Shown here piece by piece: positions 52,683 to 63,021 of a stretch of DNA of 64,000 nt; position 1 is the stretch's first letter; every line of letters begins with the position of its first letter. The notes beneath the pieces were generated by a model. The model saw nothing but the letters and a program-made list of their open reading frames with translations. It did no database searches and was not told where the DNA came from. Source of the DNA: Gracilariopsis chorda. Taxonomy: Eukaryota; Rhodophyta; Florideophyceae; Gracilariales; Gracilariaceae. Both the position numbers and the translations under genes were made by a program. The stretch spans positions 186,001 through 250,000 of the forward strand of contig NBIV01000010.1 in NCBI GenBank assembly GCA_003194525.1, in the 5' to 3' direction.

Positions 52683-53510
52683 ATGCTTAAAGACGCTGTT
52701 GTAGAATGTGCCGACAATGGTTCAACGAAGAATCAGATTCTGGAGGGGTTCATGAAGCACGTCCACGCTTTTGTTCTGAAACACGTACCTCAATGCAAGT
52801 TATTCTTCCTTAGACTGGACGGTCATTGTTCCCGCAAGGGCATAAGATACGTAATGGAGTGCGAAAAATAATCGGTTTTTTGCCCGTAATGGAGCCTGCA
52901 TACACATCTCATATACTCCAGCAATGTTATCTTGACTTAACAAGACTTTTAAAGAGTCTCTAGGCTACCTAAGTGACCGTTTTGCCCATCAAGTTGTCCC
53001 CAAAACCCAAAAATTGCGCTTTAACCATGCCTGTGCAGTATACGCACACCAAAATATCATGCCACCAACAATAATAACTTCATTTGAAAACATCACCCTT
53101 TCCCTTTTAACCCTGAGCTTGCTAAAGGTTACAACAGAGAGCAACTTGATAAAATCTCTATGGCGTCTGTTGTAATCTATTCTGTGCCAGAGAGAGTCCT
53201 GCAAGTTCGGAAAAGAATGATGGATTTTGAAATTAGTCATAAGACGTGTCACATAATTGCAAAGGAAAGAAAGGATATGCTTATGAGCCATAAACTCTCC
53301 CAGCTGTTTAAGAACGCAGATATAGCCAGCAATATCATCATGAATGCCATCTCTCTCATCCAAACCGTGAAGAACAGACTCGTAATTGCACGCCGCATGC
53401 CGAAGCTAGCACCGCTTGTCTGCGGAGCCCAGGCCGAGCACGTCACTGTAGACCAAATTCTCGCAGAATGTAAAAGAGAAGAATTTGCCGAACAAGAGCG
53501 AAAAGAATAA
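52683..53510 (+). pseudogene. Remnant of a second DDE_1 (pogo/Tigger-like) transposase
   Basis: MLKDAVVECADNGSTKNQIL, then HVPQCKLFFLRLDGHCSRKG carries the second catalytic Asp in LDGHCS. After a frameshift near 52875 comes EPAYTSHILQQCYLDLTRLL, the third-acid region (HTSHILQPxD in intact relatives). A downstream frame (53160-53510) rich in Lys, Glu and Met may be the C-terminal tail. The copy is different from the pogo element at 45.6 kb. The first catalytic region was not found. Confidence 0.6.
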
Positions 53511-53819
53511 TGGCTTAAGGCAGAAGCGAAGAAAGCGCTGAAAAAGAAAGAGATGCAGAGAATCAAAAGCTGAATAGGAGAAAGCAGCACAGCATCCCAA
53601 ACGAACAGAACATCGGGCAAACAGAGATATGTTAAAGTTCCACGGCCAAATTTCCAGCCACTCAAACTCCAAAGCGGGATTGCGTTGTGCCAGGCAAAAA
53701 CCACGAGAAAGATTGACACGAATAACGCAACAAGACAGAGCTAGTGCGTTGTACGCTATAGATGTGGTACCAGATTTCGTTGCAAGTGTAGTTTGTAGTG
53801 TTGATGGCTTGCTTTGAGT

Positions 53820-56236
53820 TTCAAAGTTTACCCTGCAAGCCTCTGAAAGGGATGACCTGTTCTGCAGCAGTGTTTAAGGGATAGCTGGAGGCGATAAGGT
53901 CGTGAAAGCACGCAGGCACGGATATTGATGAAACCGAGCACGCTCAAGCGATTGAACTTGATTCAAATGGTTGAAGTGAAGCAGGTTTTGAGATAACGTA
54001 AAAGTTTGACAAAAGTGCCCAATTCAAGCCTTTTGCGAACAAAGTTTATTTCCATGGCTAACCTTTGGAAACCCTTTGTAATCTTTCGTAGTCTTCCTTT
54101 ACATCTCCAAGAGGAAGATCGGTAATCTTTAGAGAACTTTAATGCCTTGGGTGGGCTACATCTTTGCCCTTATTAATGACCAATTACAGATCTCAATCCA
54201 TGCATGAAACCCACCACACAAACTTGAGGACTTGACCAGGACAGAAGGCCAAGGGGTTAGAGGGCAAGCGATTTATTTATAACCTAACTAAGCGTTTCTC
54301 TGACAATGAGCTAGTTGGTCCCTTAGAATACACGAATAAACCCACATTTATATCCCTCGAAACGATTAGTCAATGGTAATCAAACGATTTGCCTTACTGT
54401 CGCGAATCGGTCTAGCACGTGTAAGATCGGTAACTCTCGAGAGCATCGACTTCTATCAGCCCCGTCGAACGCGTCTCACACGTGGATATCTCTGAAGGCC
54501 AACGAACAGGCAACTCCTTGCTGCGTTCAATCATGCGGTAGTCTTCTAGTACCGTGTAAACGGTGTCAATCTTCGAGCCAACGGTGCACAAAATCTCTTC
54601 CACACCAACCAATTTAAAGTGCCACAGTGCACATCAATTTTGCTCCAATGCAGCCAGTATTATACATAATTTTTTCAATAATGTGGACAAGCACGGTAGT
54701 ATAGAATACTTACGGTCGCGCCAATGGCATAGTTGTAAGTAGCGAACATCTATATGGGAAATATCGGCCATATCAGCCATAGTGTTAGTTGATATTTGTA
54801 ATTAAGAAGCAAGTAAAGTGAACTAGGTTGTAGGTTGCTGCTTGAGGAAAAGTTTTCTACAACTTTATAGTACATTATAGGTTAAATAGAGAGTTGTCAT
54901 CACATTAGACAATAGGTAAAATTGAAACGTATCCTATTCGAACAACAATATAAATTAAGTACGGTACCGTCTACGTATACCCTGTGGTATCAGCAATACT
55001 TACCTAGAGGGATTCGGTAGCTCGCGGGGATCCACACAAATAACTATATACGAAGGGGTGCCACTTGCGGCCATGATTGTCCTATAGATATCCCGAACAG
55101 CGGTGCGCGACGCGGAACGTGTAATCACGGGTGGGTAAGCGGTTGGCGAGTGAAATGCTAGGAAGGGCGCAGGAAGCCACAATTCATGAAGTAGTTTCGG
55201 AAATCCGAGTAAGCATCCAACACTACGGACTTGGGTTCATGCCCTCCTTGATCCCGTTTCCTTAGAAGGTCCCAGCGCCAGCGACTAAGTACCGCACGGA
55301 CGGCCGCTCCTAGCTACTGCTAATCATAAAATATCTAGATATTATAGGCGTGTGCAACGTGGCAAGCACCTACTGTGTGACAACCAAATTAGTGGTACAA
55401 TCCAAATATGAGCGGCATCACCCATTGCTCCCACCAATAGCCCAAATGGGTACCCCCGGTTACCCGGAATTACCGTCCTGGTATGAATCGTCGTCTGTGA
55501 CTTAGGCAGAAAGTGTGCATCGGAACGCCAAATACTCCTGACGCCACATACCATTCTAACAGAACTTGTTATAGTTTACTTAGTGCCTACGTATGATGCA
55601 CAGTACTGCAAACGTATACCCTTCGAACAGAAATAGTTATATTTTCTGTAGTGCATACGTACGCTGCGGAGTACTGCAAACGTATACCCTTCTAACAAAA
55701 ATAGTTTTAATCTATGTAGTGCGTACTTGGGCCACACAGTGGTAGAAGCGTAGAACGCGCTATGAAGAACAGGAATTAACTATACGCTTAATACGAAGGT
55801 AAAAACGACCTCGATATGTACTAACGTCTGAAACCAATACTAAATAAGAATGCAATTCATATATACTTAGTAAAGTACTACATATGTAAACTGTCAATGT
55901 AGTGCTGGTGTCAGGAACACCTTGAGACCATGAGGAAAATATTTATACGTATATATCATGCAGGAAACTATTTTGTAACACGAGTTCTCTACTTAAGCGG
56001 CAAAGAAGGTACATGTATCATCGAAAGGTGATCACCAAATCTGTCAATCTCTCTCTGGTTCCTGCAATCCGACATGAGTTCTTCTTCGCATCGACCACCA
56101 TCACGACGGGGTGAAAACAGGAGCAGGCCGTCATCAAAGAGAGAATATACAGCCCTTGCATCATCCACACATAGCAGATGAGCTTGCGCAGGTGGACTTA
56201 GGAACTAGAACGGAGCTTCCTCAAAATGTTATTGAA
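53820..56236. other. Non-coding, with a short tandem repeat
   Basis: 2.4 kb without a supportable gene; mostly AT-rich and free of long frames. 55557-55730 holds a 68-bp tandem repeat. A related block (CGAACAACAATATAAATTAA...GTCTACGTATACCC) occurs near 54939-54985. Confidence 0.5.
55557..55730. repeat. 68-bp tandem repeat, about 2.5 units
   Basis: Units start at 55581, 55649 and 55717 (TAGTGCxTACGTA), exactly 68 bp apart. Each full unit contains AGTACTGCAAACGTATACCC and ends with an AACA-AAATAGTT block. The third unit is partial; a partial unit also precedes the first. Confidence 0.8.
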
Positions 56237-56241
56237 CCCCA

Positions 56242-57013
56242 TGAAGTGCACGCCCGTGCACGGGTGGCTTGCGCTGGGACTTGTGTTCTCCAGACTACCG
56301 GATCGGACTCACTTATGAGTAAGTGCAACAGCTACCGCCTGTGAGTGCCCGCGCTACACGTGTGCGTCGCGGCAGGGGCCAGTGGATGGATAGGGTGCGC
56401 AGTGCACAGCAGAGGTATGACAAGGATAGCAGAGCCTTTATTTATTTATTTTAGTAACTGCTTACAGTAGTTAAGGGCGCAAGCGTCGGCGACGCCACCC
56501 CGAGTAAACGGCCAACCGAGTCCCGGCTCTGAACCTTCCGCCTACGACGGTATTCCTTCCTCTTCGAGGGACTCCCCGTAGCCCATGGCTGCTCATCCGA
56601 CTCGTTCGACAGGAGCATCCATATTTGGGAAAGCTACTAACAGTTCTTCCTGTGCTCGCCCTTGTATAAGGTTCCTTTCCTGGCTTTGCCATACCGATCG
56701 ACATATTTTGTGCCCCATTTCTCACTCCCTTATTTTCGCCCACTGAGTAGTACATCCATCACTTACGTGGATTGCACGAGCCTCACGGCCCGTGGTTCCC
56801 TTTTCCCTCCTAGGAGGATAGGCACAAGCTCTAACACTGTGGGGATCTTTCTTCGTAACTTCTCATGCCAAGTGCGGAAGGGTTCGGCCTCGGCCTTACA
56901 AACCGACATAGTCGAGCTGATACCCGACAGAGCTCTCTCGCTGGGGTAACCTCTGTAGAGGAATACCCCAAACGTCTTCGTGGTGTTCCCCGCTTGCAGG
57001 CAATTGCACTACA
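56242..57013 (-). mobile_element. Family A-like LTR, copy 5, inverted (772 bp)
   Basis: On the minus strand it starts TGTAGTGCAATTGCC (at 57013) and ends GGGCGTGCACTTCA (at 56242). Flanks are CCCCA (56237-56241) and CCTCA (57014-57018), a 5-bp duplication with one mismatch. The usual landmarks are present in order: GGTTTGTAAGGCCGAGGCC, CCTTATACAAGGGCGA, a GC hairpin near 56475-56495, CTTAACTA and AATAAA-type text (56435-56455). More diverged than copies 2 and 3, hence older. Confidence 0.75.
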
Positions 57014-58485
57014 CCTCATAACTCTCAAGAGATGCACCTGAACTCCTCTCATTCTCTCAGAATTCAACAGGAACGAGATAGGACGGTTATGCAGTTTGCT
57101 GGGAGACCTCTTTAAGGCATTTACTATAGAGCAAAATATGTCTGGGATGCAATGGCAAACAATGTTCGTCAAAGCCTCGCAGATCCCAGTTCCTCACATC
57201 CAGAGTACCAACCAGTCACTGGCACACTTCGATCGGGTTTTGGGACGTGCGGTGCAAATGTTCATCGAGCAGCTTGATGTCCTCTCAACGATCTGGGGTA
57301 GGTGCTTCGTATTCGTACTTTCAAATATTGTGGCACATTTCTGCTTGGTGCGGAGACGAAAGGAACATGCTATGGATATGAAAGCTGCAGATCGTTTAGA
57401 GTTTGTTTCAGACGATTGCATACCAATCTGCAACTTGAAGACATATATCGCTTACGTTCCTTTCAAACGCTATCAACACATATGTTTTTTTGCAACGAAT
57501 GTCACATTCATGGATATGAATTAGGTTCGAGGTGGGGGTCCGTAATTTCTTCGACTTCAAGGCAGTTTTACTCTTTCTGTTCCAGGCCACGACGTGCACT
57601 ACACATATTTGTGATCGGGAGGACCTCCCAGTCTTAATTTAGGGGACTATTGTTCTTCTTTCACTGGAAGAATGGTCGCTAACCCGAATTTTCGATACTT
57701 GTTTCGGAAGCTCTGCGATCTCTTGCAACCAAGACCAGACATTGCCCGACAGAGGTATAGAAATTTGTTCAGACCTGACGAAAGTGTTCGGAGGAGATCA
57801 AAAGTGGACGAGTCTACTCCGGATATCTCTGCTGAGGCTGTTAAGGAATGAACAGCTGTCCGGAATTATCATGGTGCCCATGAAACCGGAATCGAGGTGA
57901 GCTCTGGTGCAGGACTTCTACCAGAAGATAGCCGAAGCAGACCTCTTGCAATGAGAGCTTTCTTAGATCCAAGAGGACTGTTCAGGTTGGAAGTCCCACT
58001 TGCCCAGCTGCCAGGGGGAAGAGAATACCATCATATGTGTACTGGAAACCTTCCAAGTCGAGTTGTCAATTACAAGCGTTTGAAGCCTGATTCAATGGAC
58101 GCTGAGAAAGGGGCTTTCCACCGCTCTACCCTTACGGTGAGATTCATGCATCTTATGATACAGCAACATACATGTAGTCCATGGAAGCGAACCACCGAGA
58201 CAAAAGGAGCCTAACTTGGGCAGAACACTCTAAGCGAAGACTGTATACCGATAATGTGCTGCTGAACTCTGGCACTCCTATTCAGTAATGGTTGCTTTGT
58301 TCTGGCACAAATATTGAAGATTTGAGTCTTCGTTACTTGGACACAGAACCAATGAGAATGGTTGAAGAACGTGAGCTGCGGGCTGGAACCCATACCGGAA
58401 CAGATGAACTCGGCACTCCCGGTAACTCTTCCTTGCAGTTAATCACAAAAACTCTTCGGCGTACTGGAGAATAAAAAAACTGCAT
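57014..58485. other. Helitron left flank with weak frames
   Basis: Plus-strand frames at 57096-57524 and 57897-58214 (LFRLEVPLAQLPGGREYHHM) lie upstream of the Rep region and may be its eroded N-terminal part, but no motif is diagnostic. Confidence 0.3.
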
Positions 58486-61400
58486 ATGCAAGCAATGATC
58501 GCTCGACTGGGCTCTCCAATACTTCTCGTCACAGTCACGATGAACCTATGCTGGGAAGAGATGAAAAGGCTTAATGTGGAAAACGAAAACACGGGAAGAT
58601 CTTCTCCACAGGGAGACAGAAGGCGTCCTTCTGATAGGCCACATTTTATTGCAAGAGTTTACAACCAGTATGCAAATTCAATCGTAAAGGACCTACAGAA
58701 TAATTCAGAAGAGTTCTTTGGCATGAAATGCAATGGGATTGCCACCAAACTTGCGTTCCAGGAGAGAAATACTCCACATCATCATATTATTCTTTGATTG
58801 GAGGAGGCGCAATTGAAGACCTGAGATCATTGACACTTTGATCAAAGCCAAGCTGCCTCGGGGTGACTCGCCTAAAGACCAGGAACTACGAAAATTGGTG
58901 AAGAAATTCAATATGCACAGATACTTGTAGTGCAATGCTTGGAGGCGGGAGTGCACCGAAAGATTTTCGGGATCTTTCCTCGTTAGAGGTGAGCCCAGTT
59001 GGATAGAGCCCTCCCAGGAGTGGCACGGTTATGTCGGGTTGTAGGGCCGAGGCCGCCCGTCGCGACTTGCGCAGGGAGGTTGAGGCAAGAATCGGGTATC
59101 CGCAGGAGAGGTGTATGGGGGTGGTCGTTCTCTAGAGAGGTGAGGTTTCCACATTGGTGGCATGTGCGGACACGAGCCGTGGGTAGCAGGATAGCCACCC
59201 TGTAAAGGGAAAAAGAAATGGGGAGCTGGGTCACGAATGTCGTGACGAAGACTAATGGCGGTGCCAGCGAATAAACCTTATACAAGGCGAACACCAAGAC
59301 AGTTGGAATAACAATCCGGATACTCGGGTCCTTTAGATAGGCAAGGGGGTTAGACTTTCCGTAAGCTACGGTGCTTTCATTCAAGGAGGTGTAGAGAACA
59401 CACGAAGGCGGTGAGGTCTAGAGCCAGTTCTCCAGGTTGGGCTCCCTTGTCGGGGAAGATTTACTGTTGCGATGGCAACTCGCCGGCGCACTAAGTACTA
59501 ACCATCCCAGAAATGGGTGTAAAAATAACAAATAGAATTAACTAAATTAATCCACTTTAGTGGTTCATGCCCACTACGGTGGCCAGCCACCAATTGACTC
59601 TTCCATGTCCCACGTGTCAAATCCACTATTAGTGTTCGTAGTTCATGCAATGAGTACATTACCGAAACACATTCGGGAAATCAACCAAATACCAAGAATC
59701 CCTCCCGGAGGGCATTGCACTTCAATACTCTCCATATTCCCGTGGTCGTACCTCTGACGGGAAGTGCTGATTTGGGTATGATCGACAAGAACTTTTTGCT
59801 GAAACAACGATAAATGAGTACATAAACCAAGTGACCAATCGAAGAAGAAGAACAGAAGATTTGAAAGTGGTTCCGTACAATCCAGATCTCACAATGAAGT
59901 ACAAGGCTCACATCAATGTTGAAAGAATACAGGGTGGCAGCGCTGTAGCATACCTGATGAATTATGCTTTAAAGATTGCCAAAGAACAGGATTTGGTTGT
60001 ATCAAGTTGAACGGAAAGCCAATCAAGTGCACAGAGCGACATGCTTAAAAATGATATCAGGGCGTACATGACAGCGAGAGTGGTGGGCAAGGTTGAAGCT
60101 GCATGGAAACTCTTTGAGTTCAGGCATGTTCTCATCAATCCAACTGTAAAGACACTTGATAAACATCTTTGTGGAGAGCAACAAGTTTTGATTCAAAACG
60201 TAAGACTGCCTAGACGTCTGAAGTCTTCCCTGCTGGAAAGATATTTCAAACGACCCTCCCGGTAGATAGACTTGGACTACGTGACATACTACGAGACAGT
60301 ACGTGTATACGATACGCTACTCCGGTCTGTACCCGAGTCTGACTGTACTTGGGATGGGGGAAGTCCACGAATGTACGTCGTGCAACGATCCGAAAACGAT
60401 TGAACTGTGACTCCAACTAGATTTGCTTCTCCCGCAAATCTCGAACTCTTTGCTCTTCTAATACTGCTCATGAACTCTGCATTCAGCTCCTTTGATGATC
60501 TGAAACGTGTTGGGAGCGAATCTTACTCAACTTAAAGAGAAGTGGCAGTAGCCTAGCCCGTGGACTATATATCCTTGGGGACGAGTACGAAACGTCTTTT
60601 GATGAGGCTGTAAGATATCATTCTACTCCCGCTGAGCTGTGCTTTTTGGTGATCCCTTCCTTTCAATAGGGGTTAGACTTAAAAACTGTGATTGAAAAGC
60701 ACGAACGAGCTATAACTGCAGATATAATCGAGGGAAACACAGGACAAAGAAGACTTGAATTACTTCGAAGAATCATTGAGATTTCGGACAAACATCGTGG
60801 TCGGCGTATCAGAAATGATCCTTTATTCATCATACTGTATCAGAACTTCATCTCAGAGAGAGTGAACTCCAACTAGCAGAGCAAAAAGCTGAAATACGTC
60901 ACTGCTCTTTTTCGAGGTCCAGGCGAAGGTTAAAAGAGCAATATGATGTTCTGAAAGAAGGCCAGAAGCACTTTTTTGACAAAGTAATGAGAGGAGTGCA
61001 ATACCTAGCGAGAGAGCATGAGAGAGTCGGAAAGAATCAATGAACACGGAAGCGTTTTCTTCTTACAAGGAAGGGCGGGAACGGGGAAGATCTATCTCCT
61101 ATCTTTGCTGAGAGATATTGCTGAGCATGAAGGGTTATAGGTGCAGATAGCAGCCACGACAGGTATTGCTGCTGCACTCTATAAAGGTGGGCGGAAGAAC
61201 TTTGCTTATTTTGCTTGGATTTGGATTTGATGAAAACGAAGATGTGTAGAGTTGAGTAGAGAGGGTCGGACGCTTTCCAAGTACGAACCAAGATCACAAA
61301 GAGCAGGTCTACTCCGGAAGACTGTTTTGCTGGTAATTGATGAAGCTTCAATGTGCCCATAAATGCTCTTTGCGATGTCTAAGAGCGTAATGAAGGAATT

Positions 61401-62330
61401 ACGTAACTCTATCAAAGATTTTGTAGGAATAGTCATATATATAGCCGGCGAATATATGCCACTGCTTCCAGTGGTTCCAATAAATAGAAGAGTCTCCGAA
61501 AATGATGTACCCATTCGTATTATTCTATTAAGTCATCTACGGGACCTTCCAAGGTATTCTTGCGAGCTTTGGGACAGAAGAGTCAAAGTTTTACGCCTTT
61601 CAGAACAGAATCATCAACAAGATGATCCATATTTTGCCAAACATTTGCTCATGTTTGGTCCTGGGACGTTTCCAGCATCTGCAATGCTTCCAAACTTGTC
61701 TAAATCAGATTCAAACGAAGCTTAAAAGTTACGGTAGAAATTGTTTAAAACAAGGAAGAAGAAATATTTCAAGCTCAACCGATTCATTTTTGCATCAACA
61801 AAACAATTAGTGGAGGAATGTAACCATAACGCATTGGATTATTTCCTAATAAAAACGTTTCAATTGAAGTCTGAAGTGGCAGTCGTTCCCAGTTGCGGTT
61901 CTAACGCTGAAAAAGTTCACAAAATATGTATCATTGGACCTGAAATTGCGTATAATTACGCTTTAGCTGAAGTTCTGCACCATCAAATGAAACTAAAGTG
62001 ATGATGATCCTGTTATGTTGATTAGAAATGTACTTCATCGCCAATTGTTGAATGGAAAGATTTTTATCGTTATCAGCACCTCTCGCAGAATGATTGAGCT
62101 GTTGGGCTTTGATGAACATGTGGAAACTCAGCAAAGCTTTTTAATTCAATGCGTGGACTTCTTCTTTTTGTGTACAGATATGAGAATCAAAGATCGACAT
62201 TTTTCCATCCGATTGGCATTAGGAGCAACTATGCACAGAGTGCAAGGACACACACTGAATAATTTGATAATTCACTGTCGAACAAACTTCTTTGCCGGAT
62301 CAAGATCTATGTTAGACTTTTTCGTTTGAA
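58486..62330 (+). pseudogene. Decayed Helitron: Rep nuclease and Pif1-type helicase
   Basis: Fragments on one strand in Helitron order. Helitron_like_N/Rep: ARLGSPILLVTVTMNLCWEE, RRPSDRPHFIARVYNQYANS and AFQERNTPHHHIIL, the HUH motif of the rolling-circle nuclease. After the LTR at 58926-59724: GYDRQELFAETTINEYINQV, VVPYNPDLTMKYKAHINVER and a segment with MTARVVGKVEAAWKLFEF. Pif1-type helicase: FFLQGRAGTGKIYLL (Walker A, about 61060-61100), VIDEASM (Walker B, about 61330), IYIAGEYMPLLPVVPINR, LLNGKIFIVISTSRRM and IRLALGATMHRVQGHTLNNL. Numerous stops and frameshifts; not functional. Helitron 3' hairpin and CTRR end not located. Confidence 0.8.
58926..59724 (+). mobile_element. Family A solo LTR, copy 4 (799 bp), inside the Helitron
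   Basis: Starts TGTAGTGCAATGC, ends GGGCATTGCACTTCA, with an exact ATACT duplication (58921-58925, 59725-59729). Removing it with one ATACT rejoins the Helitron Rep frame (KFNMHRY to SPYSRGRTSDGKC). The hairpin (TGCGATGGC...GCCGGCGCA), CTAAGTACTA and AT-rich zone are in the usual places. No coding capacity. Confidence 0.85.
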
Positions 62331-62639
62331 ATCACCTGATGATGTAATACTGCTTCAAATTGAAGCATACACGCCCCGTAGTGAGCAAGAGTTTTATCTA
62401 ATGCCAGTAAACGTCAAGAACCTTGCTTTACAAGGAGTTGTAGACTTTGTAGAGGTACGTCATTAATTTGACAAAGTTCAGTTTATGCGTAAACCAAAAT
62501 TTGTGCGGATATTATATGCAAACCCTTAGCCGCCGCACAAAGCGCCGCCTGGGGCCCAAGGCCGCTTTTCTTGAACCCCTCTTAATGCTTAACCTCCTTC
62601 ACGCTTTGTAGTCTTGATTACACGCCTACATCGTGGGGC

Positions 62640-62906
62640 AGAACACCCATTAAATGGATTATGTGATCTCTTTATTGCGTGTTCAGATCTTTGTAAATGC
62701 CAACAGCCTGTCCCATACGCTGACTTGCAGCACAAGTCATATCCCTGCAAAGGCGAGCGCTGCAAAAAGAGGAGAGAATTGGGATGGGAAACAAAAATAG
62801 AAAGGTCAGTAAGAAGACGTGTCAGAACGACAGAACCCGACGACGATGGAGACCAGAGATGCTCTGGTGCGAAGCGAAGCCATGCTACATTTTAATCGTC
62901 CATAGT
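62640..62906 (+). repeat. Dispersed repeat, copy 2 (pair with 26596)
   Basis: Same order of blocks as 26596-26890 with CTGACTTGCAGCACAAGTC exact. Here the frame is open longer and reads YADLQHKSYPCKGERCKKRR, then RELGWETKIERS, inside a 93-codon frame starting at 62614. That suggests a shared ancestral coding sequence or an element fragment. Confidence 0.55.
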
Positions 62907-63021
62907 TGCTAAAAATCCATATCTCGTTCACAAGGACACACAGACCACGTGAAGCGGAGCATGTGTCCTTTGATCCTTCGCCTAACACGAAGAGTGACAA
63001 CTTTGGATAACTCTGATAGTG

